Shown: piece after piece, positions 26,864 through 34,427 of the stretch
Layout: each line of letters begins with the position of its first letter
Position numbering within the stretch: position 1 is the first letter of the stretch
Source of the DNA: Runella aurantiaca
GTDB taxonomy: Bacteria > Bacteroidota > Bacteroidia > Cytophagales > Spirosomataceae
Assembly (NCBI RefSeq): GCF_003339505.1
Contig: NZ_QPIW01000004.1
Coordinates: 1-64,000 of the forward strand
DNA: 64,000 bases
Direction of reading: 5' to 3'
Notes under the pieces: generated by a model
Told to the model about the DNA's origin: nothing
The model's database searches: none
What the model saw: the letters and a program-made list of their open reading frames with translations, nothing else
Program-made: the position numbers and the translations under genes

Positions 26864-26868
26864 ATTTA

Positions 26869-26895
26869 ACTTATAAGTTTAACCAAATGGTTAAA
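26869..26895. promoter_or_regulatory. Probable TetR operator (double) upstream of the TetR gene
   Basis: TTTAACCAAATGGTTAAA (26878-26895) has perfect 8-bp arms around AA. The adjoining AACTTATAAGTT (26869-26880) is a 12-bp perfect palindrome that shares the TTTAAC half-site. The site ends five bases before the start codon region, suitable for repression. Confidence 0.72.
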
Positions 26896-26963
26896 TATGC
26901 CACAAAAGAATTAATTACATTGCTGATTTCCAAATAAAAAGGAAAAATAAATTCTTGGAAACA

Positions 26964-26994
26964 AAAAAGGAAGGTCTTTTAAAGCCTTCCTTTT
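26964..26994 (-). terminator. Intrinsic terminator after the GT39 gene
   Basis: AAAAGGAAGG-TCTTT pairs with AAAG-CCTTCCTTTT (26965-26994) with a one-base bulge; on the minus strand it runs into TTTTTTGTTT. It starts 9 bases past the GT39 stop. Confidence 0.75.
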
Positions 26995-27002
26995 GAATGT
27001 TT

Positions 27003-28766
27003 TTATTTCTTCAACGATTCCGAAATCTTCTCATAATCAGGCTTTCGGCGGAAGAAAACAAAGCCATTTTCTTCTTTGAGCAGTTCCAGATTTGGGTGGT
27101 TACGGAATTGTTCGGCACGGTCGAGGCGCGAAATCAGAAACGTAGGTTTATCTACGGGGCCGTTGAGCAGCCAGTCTTCGTTGCTTGCTTCGAGGCGCAC
27201 GCCGGTGGGCTTTTTGAAGTAAAAAAACTGCGCATAACTCTTAAATCCAATGGGCCAAACGTACACATCCTGACCTCGTTTGGACTGGTAGAAATCAATG
27301 ACGGTTCGCTGGGTATAGCCTTCAATTTTTGGGACAACTACGGCACCGTAAACAAATAACAAAAGCGCGGTGGCAAAAAGTAATATTCTGATTGCCAATA
27401 GTTTGCGGTTTTTCCATAGAATGGTTGAAAACACAATCGTTCCGAAATACAGTACGCCAAACAGCCACTCATGCCCTGCCCACTCTACGGGAGCTTGTAA
27501 ATTGGCCACCACAAATACATCATCTATGTAGGGAGTGACCGCCGCCGAATACATTCCAATGAGCGGTACGGCGCTGAGCACTAGCGACAAGATAAACCCA
27601 ATGATGAGCAATAAAACGGTCATCCAACGCGGCCACGTAATTTCATTTTTTAGCCAACGGTACAACCACAAAGCCGCCAAAAACGACAGCGGGAAATAGG
27701 TCATGGAGCTATAATGCACGATTTTGGTCGTGACAATAGAAAACACAATCATCACCACCCAAAACAAGCAAAGCATCATCAATGTAAAGGAAGAAAGCTT
27801 TTCAGAAGTTGTCACCTCCTCCTGCGGAGCCTTGCCTAATTTTTGGAGCAGAGGAGTGAAAATTCGACTCACATACGGCAAGCCAAGCACCGAAATAGGG
27901 AAGCAACCAATCAAAACCACCACAAAATGATAATAAAACGGTTGGCCGTGGTCGGCTTCGGAGGTAGCGCCGAGGCGATATAAATACTCCAGAAAAGCCA
28001 CAAACGTAGCCCAGCCGCTTTCCCAAATAATGGCCAACATCCAGCCCGCCGTAAGCACGCCCGCAGTAATGGCATAGATGAGGATGTTTTTGAGGGGAAA
28101 GAACCCATCCAACGGTTTCAAACCGTCAGACGGATGTAGGTCAGACGAGCGATGCTGAAAATAACGGATGAGCCAAAATGCGCCCAGGGTTAACGTGGGC
28201 ACGCCCACGCCCACGGGGCCTTTGGTCCATACCGCCAACCCCGCAAAAATCCCCGCCAGGAAAAAGCGCAGGCTACTCGACTGGGTTTCTTTTTTCAAAG
28301 GAGCGATGAGGTACAGCACGCTCAAAAACATGAAATAGTTGAATAATGGGTCGATGATGCCCGACTTAAAATACAAATGCGGCGTGACTGAACCCAGATA
28401 AGCCAAGGCCCACAAAAAGCCAAATCGGGCGTCAATCAGGCGCTTGCCCACAAAATAAAAGGTCAATAAGGTAATGATTCCGACGACGGCATTGGGAAAA
28501 CGGGCGGCAAATTCGTTGACCCCAAACACTTTCATCGACAATGCCTGTATCCAGATAAACAAAGGCGGTTTTTCCCAAAAGGGTTGATAATCAATCTGTA
28601 CGCGCAAATAATTGCCCGTGGCCAACATTTCCCGCGCTGATTCGGCAAAGTTGATTTCGTCCCAGTCAAATAAATGGACGTTGCCTAAATAAGGAACAAA
28701 GAAAACAAAAGCCAGCAGGGCAACGACCCAGGGTTTTTCGATTGAGATGAAAGATTGGTTTTTCAA
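27003..28766 (-). CDS. GT39/ArnT-family integral membrane glycosyltransferase
   Basis: A 587-residue polytopic protein with about 12 predicted helices. The first extracytoplasmic loop carries DWDEINFAESAREMLATG with D36-E37, the acidic pair typical of GT39/ArnT/PMT enzymes, followed by WEKPPLFIWIQALS and FAARFPNAV. Such enzymes use a lipid-phosphate-linked sugar and transfer it to lipid A, protein or glycan in the periplasm. A C-terminal soluble domain (about 440-587) resembles that of ArnT-like proteins. The PAP2 phosphatase gene lies 62 bases upstream on the same strand, which may recycle the released polyprenyl phosphate carrier. Confidence 0.88.
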   Translation of the reverse strand: MKNQSFISIEKPWVVALLAFVFFVPYLGNVHLFDWDEINFAESAREMLATGNYLRVQIDYQPFWEKPPLFIWIQALSMKVFGVNEFAARFPNAVVGIITLLTFYFVGKRLIDARFGFLWALAYLGSVTPHLYFKSGIIDPLFNYFMFLSVLYLIAPLKKETQSSSLRFFLAGIFAGLAVWTKGPVGVGVPTLTLGAFWLIRYFQHRSSDLHPSDGLKPLDGFFPLKNILIYAITAGVLTAGWMLAIIWESGWATFVAFLEYLYRLGATSEADHGQPFYYHFVVVLIGCFPISVLGLPYVSRIFTPLLQKLGKAPQEEVTTSEKLSSFTLMMLCLFWVVMIVFSIVTTKIVHYSSMTYFPLSFLAALWLYRWLKNEITWPRWMTVLLLIIGFILSLVLSAVPLIGMYSAAVTPYIDDVFVVANLQAPVEWAGHEWLFGVLYFGTIVFSTILWKNRKLLAIRILLFATALLLFVYGAVVVPKIEGYTQRTVIDFYQSKRGQDVYVWPIGFKSYAQFFYFKKPTGVRLEASNEDWLLNGPVDKPTFLISRLDRAEQFRNHPNLELLKEENGFVFFRRKPDYEKISESLKK

Positions 28767-28828
28767 TGGTTAGTGAGTTTATCAGCCAATAAAATGGATT
28801 TTATGCGTATTGTATTGATATTCAGTAT

Positions 28829-29458
28829 CTAAAGCGTAGATGTTAGTCTGAATCGGTGACTGTTTAAAACCAAGGTATAGGCCGTCAGGGTTCCCAATAA
28901 TGACCCGACGTACACATCAATCAGAAAGTGTTGCATCAAATACATTCTGGAAAAACCGATGGTCGCGGCGGTTATCAAACATAAAAATTTCAAAAATGGA
29001 GATTTAATCCAAATCGCAATCAAGGCAAATAATGCAAATGCCGAGGTCGTATGGCCCGACGGAAAGCTGTTCCAATGACTTAATTCAACCCCTTCAACGG
29101 TGTGTAGATGCTGCATCATCCCCGAAAAATATTCTGCGGGGCGTGGCTCTTTTGGAAATCCGAAATTCTTAATCAATTGCGCAATAATGCCCGAAATAGC
29201 GTAGGAAGCCAAAACCAGAATCCCTTTAGGGCGCGACCGATACAGCATGAGCAGTCCTGCGCCAATCACAAAAGCCCCGTCGCCCAAATGGGTAATGTAT
29301 TTGAAAAAGACGTCGGCCCAAGGATGATAGAAATGATTGACTTCTAAACTAATAATACCCTGACGATAAAGGAGTTGGTAGCTGCCAAGCCCCAGCAGAA
29401 AGAGACCGTACGGAAGGATAAAAGCCCAATTGATGCGCAGTAATTTAAGCAGATTCAT
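28829..29458 (-). CDS. PAP2-superfamily membrane phosphatase
   Basis: A 209-residue protein with about six helices and all three PAP2 motifs: K97 with R106-P107 (KNFGFPKEPRP), PSGH at 133-136 and SRMYLMQHFLID (S170, R171, H177, D181). Such enzymes dephosphorylate undecaprenyl diphosphate, lipid phosphates or phosphatidylglycerol phosphate on the periplasmic side. It precedes the GT39 gene by 62 bases, so both are likely co-transcribed and may share polyprenyl-phosphate chemistry. The start at 29458 is close to the divergent gene at 29533. Confidence 0.9.
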   Translation of the reverse strand: MNLLKLLRINWAFILPYGLFLLGLGSYQLLYRQGIISLEVNHFYHPWADVFFKYITHLGDGAFVIGAGLLMLYRSRPKGILVLASYAISGIIAQLIKNFGFPKEPRPAEYFSGMMQHLHTVEGVELSHWNSFPSGHTTSAFALFALIAIWIKSPFLKFLCLITAATIGFSRMYLMQHFLIDVYVGSLLGTLTAYTLVLNSHRFRLTSTL

Positions 29459-29532
29459 GGGGCAAAGATAGCCTGTCTGAAAATAAAATCCCCATTTTTA
29501 CGTTGTGTATCCGCTTACAACTTTTAGTTACT

Positions 29533-30363
29533 ATGAAAAAAATATTCCTCTTTAGTCTATTGAGCGCGTTTTTGATGACCATCAACGCTACCGCCCAGAA
29601 AATGCTTCAGGAAGTCATTGTAGACTACGTGGTTTTTCGCCCCAATAATATGGTAAACAAGGTTTTGGCCAAAAATAAGCCGATTAAAGTATCGCTCCCC
29701 AAAGGCACAAAAACGGCTTTTTACCGGGTTACGGTCTATCAGAACGACAAAGTAAATACCTCCGATACTTTCTATAAAAGCCTGCGCGTGACCAATCCCG
29801 ATACGTTGTCAAAAGAAAAATTTGATTTTACGCCTTACCTCGCCGAGCCCAACGGTGAAGTGGGGGTAGAGGTGTATTTCTTTGCCGACAAAAGCGCCGC
29901 TGGCCGATTTGATTCTGGCAAGGAAGCGGAGGCTTGTCAGAAAATCGACAGCACTAAAAGCGCCGTGGGAGTGCTAAGTACAAGCTGCGCAGGAGAAGAA
30001 TTATACGTAGGAATTAAGAAAAAAGGCAAAGGTCCATTGGTGACGGTAAAAGTAGAAATCGTGGCTTTGGCCGACGTGGCCGAAGACCCCATCAACGACC
30101 GATACCCGTTTTCTATTCAAAACGAATTGAGCGGTGAAGTCTCTTATGAAGTAAGCGGCGACCGCACCAATTGGCAGGCATTTTTTCTGCCATCCAAAAA
30201 GAAAGCGGAGTTTAAATTGGCTGATAACCAAGTGTATATGCGCGTGAGTACCCTCGACAAAACCAGCGAAGAATACAAAATAGATTCTGGCAAAAACTAC
30301 CGTCTCTACTGGAACAAAGACACCAACAAGGTTGATTTGGGAGAGATTCCTGCTAAAAAGTAG
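29533..30363 (+). CDS. Secreted protein of unknown function
   Basis: ATG 29533 gives a 276-residue protein with a signal peptide (MKKIFLFSLLSAFLMTINATAQ); an upstream ATG at 29503 would add ten residues that spoil it. The mature part is rich in Lys and beta-strand-like sequence, with a SGKEAEACQKIDSTKSAVG loop and a Cys pair (CQ... and CAGEE) that may form a disulfide. No domain family is recognised. It is divergent from the PAP2 phosphatase gene and its last codons are 17 bases from the end of the Trm112-like gene on the opposite strand. Confidence 0.75.
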   Translation: MKKIFLFSLLSAFLMTINATAQKMLQEVIVDYVVFRPNNMVNKVLAKNKPIKVSLPKGTKTAFYRVTVYQNDKVNTSDTFYKSLRVTNPDTLSKEKFDFTPYLAEPNGEVGVEVYFFADKSAAGRFDSGKEAEACQKIDSTKSAVGVLSTSCAGEELYVGIKKKGKGPLVTVKVEIVALADVAEDPINDRYPFSIQNELSGEVSYEVSGDRTNWQAFFLPSKKKAEFKLADNQVYMRVSTLDKTSEEYKIDSGKNYRLYWNKDTNKVDLGEIPAKK

Positions 30364-30380
30364 GAATCTCCCGTTGAATT

Positions 30381-30641
30381 TTACTTCAATAATTTTTCTT
30401 TAAAACCCGCCCCCAGCTGCTTCGACCAACGTTGTAGAATGGGCTCTTCGAGCTGTTTTTCGCGGTATTCGTCGGGGTTCATGATGGGGATTCCGTACAC
30501 GATTGGATAATACCGCCGGCAGGTTTCGCAGGTGAGTAGCCCTTCAATGATGTTTTGGTCGGTGTCTTGCTTAATAATCGTGAGTTGGAGATCTTGCTTG
30601 TCAAACGGACAGCAGAGTTTATGGACGAGGGTTGGTTTCAT
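30381..30641 (-). CDS. Trm112-like zinc-binding protein
   Basis: An 86-residue protein from ATG 30641. LVHKLCCPFDKQDLQL followed 22 residues later by LLTCETCRRYYPIVYGIPIMNPDEYR is the Trm112 pattern, with C10/C11 and C38/C41 as zinc ligands. Trm112 proteins activate or stabilise SAM methyltransferases in eukaryotes and archaea, and bacterial YcaR-type versions are small and unassigned. The start overlaps the ThiE-like gene by 23 bases, so it belongs to the TPP-riboswitch operon, whose first gene is a SAM methyltransferase and a plausible partner. An in-frame start at 30686 is possible but adds a low-quality leader. Confidence 0.85.
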   Translation of the reverse strand: MKPTLVHKLCCPFDKQDLQLTIIKQDTDQNIIEGLLTCETCRRYYPIVYGIPIMNPDEYREKQLEEPILQRWSKQLGAGFKEKLLK

Positions 30642-31278
30642 AGGATGACGTTGAAAAATGAGTGTTGAATTGTTGGGTGGTTTCAAACGGATTGACTGAC
30701 TTCATGATGGCCGAAATAAGGGCCACGCCATTGATGCCGCAGTCTTGCAGCGTAGCAATATTTTCTAAAGAGATTCCTCCCGCGACGAAAATGGGCATTT
30801 TAGTCAGCTTTCTGGCTTTCTGTACGGTTTCTTTAGCAACAATTTCGCAGGAATCAGCCGAGGACGAGGGGAATAAGGAACAAAAAGAAACGTAATCAAA
30901 TTGGTGGTCATTGGCCCAATGTACCGTGGTCAAATCGTTCCCACAGGTGATTCCCTTCAAAAATGGGCGACCGATGAGGGTGTCAATCTCCTCAATTTCG
31001 GCGCATGGGTGGTCAAAATGAACCCCGTCCAAAGCGGTTTCTTTTACTAATTCCCAGTGATTATTTATTAAAACGGGCACTTCGGCCGTGTGGGCTAATG
31101 CCGTAATTTCTTGGATAAAAACAATTTTGTTGGTTTCCTCGGGCCAGTGGTCCCAGATTTGCACCGTGCTGATGCCCGCGTTGAGGGCTTGCGCCAATCG
31201 AGGCAAGGTAAATTCACTTTCCCAACTCGGGTCAATGACCAAATACACCCCGCCCGTTATTTCGTTACGTTTTTTCAT
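30619..31278 (-). CDS. ThiE-like TIM-barrel protein, divergent active site
   Basis: A 219-residue (beta/alpha)8 protein of the thiamine-phosphate synthase superfamily: GVYLVIDPS, ALNAGISTVQ, PVLINNHWELVKETALDGVHF, FDYVSFCSLFPS and PIFVAGGISLENI match the order of ThiE motifs. The canonical VQLReK is VQIWDH here and the INDRxxLA is INNHWELV, so residues that bind HMP-diphosphate are altered. It could be a TMP synthase of divergent type, a TenI-like isomerase or a new aldol/condensing enzyme. It overlaps the AIRS-like gene by four bases (ATGA style) and is controlled by the TPP riboswitch upstream. Confidence 0.8.
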   Translation of the reverse strand: MKKRNEITGGVYLVIDPSWESEFTLPRLAQALNAGISTVQIWDHWPEETNKIVFIQEITALAHTAEVPVLINNHWELVKETALDGVHFDHPCAEIEEIDTLIGRPFLKGITCGNDLTTVHWANDHQFDYVSFCSLFPSSSADSCEIVAKETVQKARKLTKMPIFVAGGISLENIATLQDCGINGVALISAIMKSVNPFETTQQFNTHFSTSSYETNPRP

Positions 31279-32336
31279 GTAAGTCCTTGGGTTAAAGCAT
31301 TGAAAAAAGCCGCCCAGTACGGGTCGGTTGCGGGTGGAATGATGCGAGAATACCCTGATTGGGTGCTTTGTCGAATCCCTTTTTCGGAGGTCGTAAATTT
31401 GCCAACGCAGGTTGCTGGAACCCCTTCTTCTGTTAGTTTTTGAATCAATTGGGCCGTTTTTTCGGGCTTTACGGCCATAATCATTGCGCCAGCTCCTACC
31501 GAATAAGCGGGGTCAATGGCAAAAAAGTCGCACACAGTTTTAACAACGTGGCCGATGGGCAATGAATTGGTTATTACTTCTGCACCGCACTCAGAAGCCA
31601 TGGCTATTTCGTAGATAGCACCTAAGATGCCGCCTTCGGTTACGTCGTGCATAGCCATCACGCTCGGCCCTTCATTTTCGTTGAACGCCGCTGCAATCAG
31701 CCCTTCTTTCAGGCTGCTTGTTTGATAAAACAGTTCCGAAGCTTCCCGAAAAACAGCCACACCACATTCATTTTTGACGGTGTTGGGAAAACTACGCGCC
31801 AAAATAGAGGTGGCAATCAACGCGGCTTGTTTGGTCACGATGATGTCGTTATCGGGTTGCGCCCATTGGCTGCACAGCATTTTGCCTTTTTCGGCCACGG
31901 CAATCATCGTGCCGCCGCCCGCAATGGTTGAGTTGATGCCTTCAAACCGTCCCGTATGTCCGCCCGTGATGGCGACGCCGATTTGCTGACAAAAGCCATG
32001 GACGTGTTGCCAATACGTCTGAAAATCAGTCTCTGATACCTCCGTAGGAAGGTTCAGGACAAACTGCGCGTATTGCGGCGCTACGCCCGTAGTGGCCATG
32101 TCGTTGGCCATCAAATGCACCGACAACCATGCCGATTCTTCCAACCCAAGGCTCGGAATATAAGAAAGTGGGTCGCTGGTGAGGGCCATTTCGTACCCGT
32201 TGGGCAATGTAATGAGGGAAATATCGGTGCCGAAATGCGGGCCAATTTTCACCTCTTTGCGGGGGGCACCGCAGTAAGGGAAAATATGATTTTTAAAGGC
32301 CTCGTCCGTTATTTTCCCCGTATTTTTTTCATTCAT
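31275..32336 (-). CDS. AIR synthase-related protein (PurM/HypE/ThiL/SelD superfamily)
   Basis: A 353-residue protein with the two-domain AIRS fold: an N-terminal ATP-binding domain with GTDISLITLPNGYEMALTSDP (Asp metal ligand region), LMANDMATTGVAPQ and GHTGRFEGINSTIAGGGTMIA, and a C-terminal domain with AMHDVTEGGILGAIYEIA and DPAYSVGAGAMIMAV. Superfamily members include ThiL (thiamine-phosphate kinase), which fits the TPP-riboswitch setting, but the motif order is closer to HypE/AIRS-like proteins, so it may phosphorylate or activate another carbonyl or thiamine-like substrate. It is the second gene of the operon, after the methyltransferase, and overlaps the ThiE-like gene. Confidence 0.82.
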   Translation of the reverse strand: MNEKNTGKITDEAFKNHIFPYCGAPRKEVKIGPHFGTDISLITLPNGYEMALTSDPLSYIPSLGLEESAWLSVHLMANDMATTGVAPQYAQFVLNLPTEVSETDFQTYWQHVHGFCQQIGVAITGGHTGRFEGINSTIAGGGTMIAVAEKGKMLCSQWAQPDNDIIVTKQAALIATSILARSFPNTVKNECGVAVFREASELFYQTSSLKEGLIAAAFNENEGPSVMAMHDVTEGGILGAIYEIAMASECGAEVITNSLPIGHVVKTVCDFFAIDPAYSVGAGAMIMAVKPEKTAQLIQKLTEEGVPATCVGKFTTSEKGIRQSTQSGYSRIIPPATDPYWAAFFNALTQGLT

Positions 32337-32353
32337 AAAATACGTTGATAGTA

Positions 32354-32396
32354 GACTTGGAAAGTTTTAGTCAGTCAAGCGTATACTTTCCAAGTC
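32354..32396 (-). repeat. Hairpin between the methyltransferase and AIRS-like genes
   Basis: A perfect 12-bp inverted repeat GACTTGGAAAGT (32354-32365) / ACTTTCCAAGTC (32385-32396). There is no T-run after it on the minus strand, so it is more likely an mRNA-stability or translation-tuning hairpin within the operon than a terminator. Confidence 0.65.
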
Positions 32397-32401
32397 TCGG
32401 T

Positions 32402-33100
32402 TTACAGAAGTTTTACGTATAACCCAAAAAAATCGCCGTACGGCACACTCCACTGCTGCACTGGAAACCACTTCGGCAGGCCAGTACAAGTCCATTCAAT
32501 GCTATATTCGCGACCTTTTAATGCTTCGTCAATGACCGAAATGAGGTGATTGGGGGTGTAGAAAGTAGCGGTAACGTAAAAAGGGTTTTTGCCGAATGCC
32601 TGCTGAATACGACGACGTGCTACCTTTGGCGAATTGCGGTTCATCATTCCAAACACAATGCCGTGTTTGCCCACCCGCGCCGCTTCGCGAATCACCCGAA
32701 CAGGGTCGCGGTAGTACTCAAAAGTGGTAATAAACGCCACGGCGTCGAAGGTGTGGTCTTTGAAGGGCATGAAGTGAGAGTCGGCCATGACCAAATCTCC
32801 TTTGAACAAATGCACGGCTTGGGACAACATAAAAGGAGAAATGTCGCCGCCAGAGGCCTCAATGCCGATTTGGTTCCACCACCGGGTAAAGCGTGTAGTG
32901 CCGCAGCCAAATTCTAAGAGGGTGTTGATGCGGGAGTCCTTTTTGACGAGTTGTTCAATGACTTTCTTTTGCCACACTTCAGCCCGTTTGTAAGGGCCTT
33001 CGTACCATTGTTCGTAGGTATCGGTAAATTCCCGATTAAAAAACCACTCCTTGCGGTTTTGCCAGTTGGTCAGGTCTTTTTTGACGATTTCAAAGCTCAT
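32402..33100 (-). CDS. Class I SAM-dependent methyltransferase, first gene of a TPP-riboswitch operon
   Basis: ATG 33100 gives 232 residues. Motif I is LLEFGCGTTRFT at about 61-72, the acidic motif II GGDIS near 84-88, then MADSHFMPFKDHTFDAVAFITTFEYY, a Methyltransf_11-like core; GMMNRNSPKVARR follows. An upstream in-frame ATG at 33133 would start inside the intrinsic terminator of the riboswitch and is rejected. It sits directly after the TPP riboswitch and its terminator and is followed by an AIR-synthase-like, ThiE-like and Trm112-like protein. The methyl acceptor is unknown; thiamine precursors or a small molecule related to thiamine are obvious candidates, with the Trm112-like protein as activator. 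Confidence 0.85.
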   Translation of the reverse strand: MSFEIVKKDLTNWQNRKEWFFNREFTDTYEQWYEGPYKRAEVWQKKVIEQLVKKDSRINTLLEFGCGTTRFTRWWNQIGIEASGGDISPFMLSQAVHLFKGDLVMADSHFMPFKDHTFDAVAFITTFEYYRDPVRVIREAARVGKHGIVFGMMNRNSPKVARRRIQQAFGKNPFYVTATFYTPNHLISVIDEALKGREYSIEWTCTGLPKWFPVQQWSVPYGDFFGLYVKLL

Positions 33101-33108
33101 AGTTGTAA

Positions 33109-33150
33109 CAAAAAAAAGCCACATCTCCCCCAAAAAGGGGAAATGTGGCT
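33109..33150 (-). terminator. Riboswitch expression-platform terminator
   Basis: On the minus strand AGCCACATTTCCCC pairs with GGGGAGATGTGGCT (14 bp, one wobble; 33150-33137 with 33130-33117), followed by a run of eight T. It lies between the TPP aptamer and the methyltransferase start codon, as expected for TPP-dependent premature termination. Confidence 0.9.
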
Positions 33151-33177
33151 ATGGATGATATGAATGTTTTCAGTGTG

Positions 33178-33257
33178 ACGCATTTCCTACGCCGGTCCTA
33201 ACCGGTTCAGGTTCACGGGTGTAATCTCAGCCTCAAATGAAGCACCCCGATGCAACT
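33178..33257 (-). promoter_or_regulatory. TPP riboswitch (THI box) aptamer
   Basis: On the minus strand the conserved pieces appear in order: P1 GCAT (33253-33250), GGGGTGC, GGCTGAGATTACACCC, GTGAACCTGAACCGG, GGACCGGCGTAGGAA and the closing ATGC (33183-33180). CTGAGA, the ACCC/GAACCTGA block and CCGGCGTAGG-A are the diagnostic THI-box signatures. It precedes the methyltransferase operon and is followed by an intrinsic terminator, indicating transcriptional control by thiamine diphosphate. Confidence 0.95.
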
Positions 33258-33284
33258 ATTTATTTATGCCGTAAATCTAAAGGA

Positions 33285-34310
33285 TTAATTTGACAATCGC
33301 ACGATTTGCCCTTTAGAGCCGATGGCCCAACAGGTATTGCCAGCGCAGGTCAGGGTGTGGAGACCGTTGGAGGCTCCCGTGAGCGCTTGCCAGGTTTTTC
33401 CGTTGTCTTTGGACCAACCGCTTCCCGCGGGGCCGACGGCGACCAACGTGCCGTTTTTTAATTTATAAACCGCTTCTTTGAGTCCATCGGGTGTTGTTGG
33501 GGTGCTTTTTTGCCACGTTTTGCCACCATCGTTGGTTAAGATTACGTTCTCAAAAGCTTGTTTTTCGGCTTTATAATCACCACCCACGGCGATGCCGTTT
33601 TTGGCGTTCCAAAAATGCAACCCAAAGATTCCTGACGATGCATTGGCTTTCATAGGCGTATCGGTTACTTGCCAAGTAACGCCTCGGTCGGTGGAGCGAA
33701 AAACGCGAGCGCGGTCAGCGCCCCCAGTGCCAACCCAAACATTTTTGGTGCCTTGCATTACCATCGTCGAATTGCTGGCGGCAAAAGAAGCTTCGTTGGG
33801 TAAATTGGCTGGCAGAGTAGCAGGGGAGAGGCGCTCCCAAGTTTTGCCGCCGTCGGTGGTTTTAAGAAGGTATAGATGGCCGTCGATGGGGTCGCCGAAG
33901 ATGAGGCCGTTCTTTTTGTCCCAAAAGGCAATTCCGTCCAGAAAAACGCCTTTTTGGTCGGTTTGCCAGACTTGTGCCCACGTTTTGCCCCCGTCGTCGG
34001 TGCGATAAATACGCGCTTGCCCTTCTTCGGCCAAGCCTGCACTGACGGCCACGGCGGTTTTTTCGTCAAGGCCCTTAATGCCCCTAAAATCCAGTTTTTC
34101 TGCGCCTAGTACCTGTAAAACAGCCCAATTTTCACCACCAGTGGTGGTGCGCAGAACTGTTCCTTTGCTACCGCCCGCCCAGATGGTTTTTTCGTTAATG
34201 ACCGAAATGGCCCTGAAATGCGCTTCTGTATGGCTGATTTGCGGAACCCATTGGGCCACGAGGAGCGTGGGCAGAAAAAAAGTTAAAAAAATAATGGTTC
34301 GTAAAAACAT
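33285..34310 (-). CDS. Secreted YCF48/Hcf136-like beta-propeller protein
   Basis: ATG 34310 gives 341 residues with a signal peptide (MFLRTIIFLTFFLPTLLVAQ); an ATG four codons upstream (34322) is less likely. At least five Asp-box-like turns such as TTGGENW, TDDGGKTW, TTDGGKTW and NDGGKTW mark a seven-bladed sialidase-type propeller of the YCF48/photosystem-assembly-like group, where the blades are typically protein-binding, not enzymatic. The cysteine pair near 318-325 (CAGNTC) may form a disulfide. No partner is identifiable. It ends 35 bases from the TPP riboswitch of the next minus-strand operon. Confidence 0.82.
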   Translation of the reverse strand: MFLRTIIFLTFFLPTLLVAQWVPQISHTEAHFRAISVINEKTIWAGGSKGTVLRTTTGGENWAVLQVLGAEKLDFRGIKGLDEKTAVAVSAGLAEEGQARIYRTDDGGKTWAQVWQTDQKGVFLDGIAFWDKKNGLIFGDPIDGHLYLLKTTDGGKTWERLSPATLPANLPNEASFAASNSTMVMQGTKNVWVGTGGADRARVFRSTDRGVTWQVTDTPMKANASSGIFGLHFWNAKNGIAVGGDYKAEKQAFENVILTNDGGKTWQKSTPTTPDGLKEAVYKLKNGTLVAVGPAGSGWSKDNGKTWQALTGASNGLHTLTCAGNTCWAIGSKGQIVRLSN

Positions 34311-34355
34311 TTGAGTGTACAATTTGTCGTAAATAGTAAATGAAATATCGTAAAG

Positions 34356-34386
34356 TTGGGCTTGTCAGGGATTTAAAATAAATTTG
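34356..34386 (+). promoter_or_regulatory. Bacteroidota-type promoter of the S41 protease gene
   Basis: TTG (34356-34358), 20 bases and TAAATTTG (34379-34386) match the TTG-N19/20-TAnnTTTG consensus. It lies 41 bases before the start codon at 34428. Confidence 0.6.
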
Positions 34387-34427
34387 AGTTTATCACGTTT
34401 TTCTACGTCAAAACCTTCTCAACAAAT

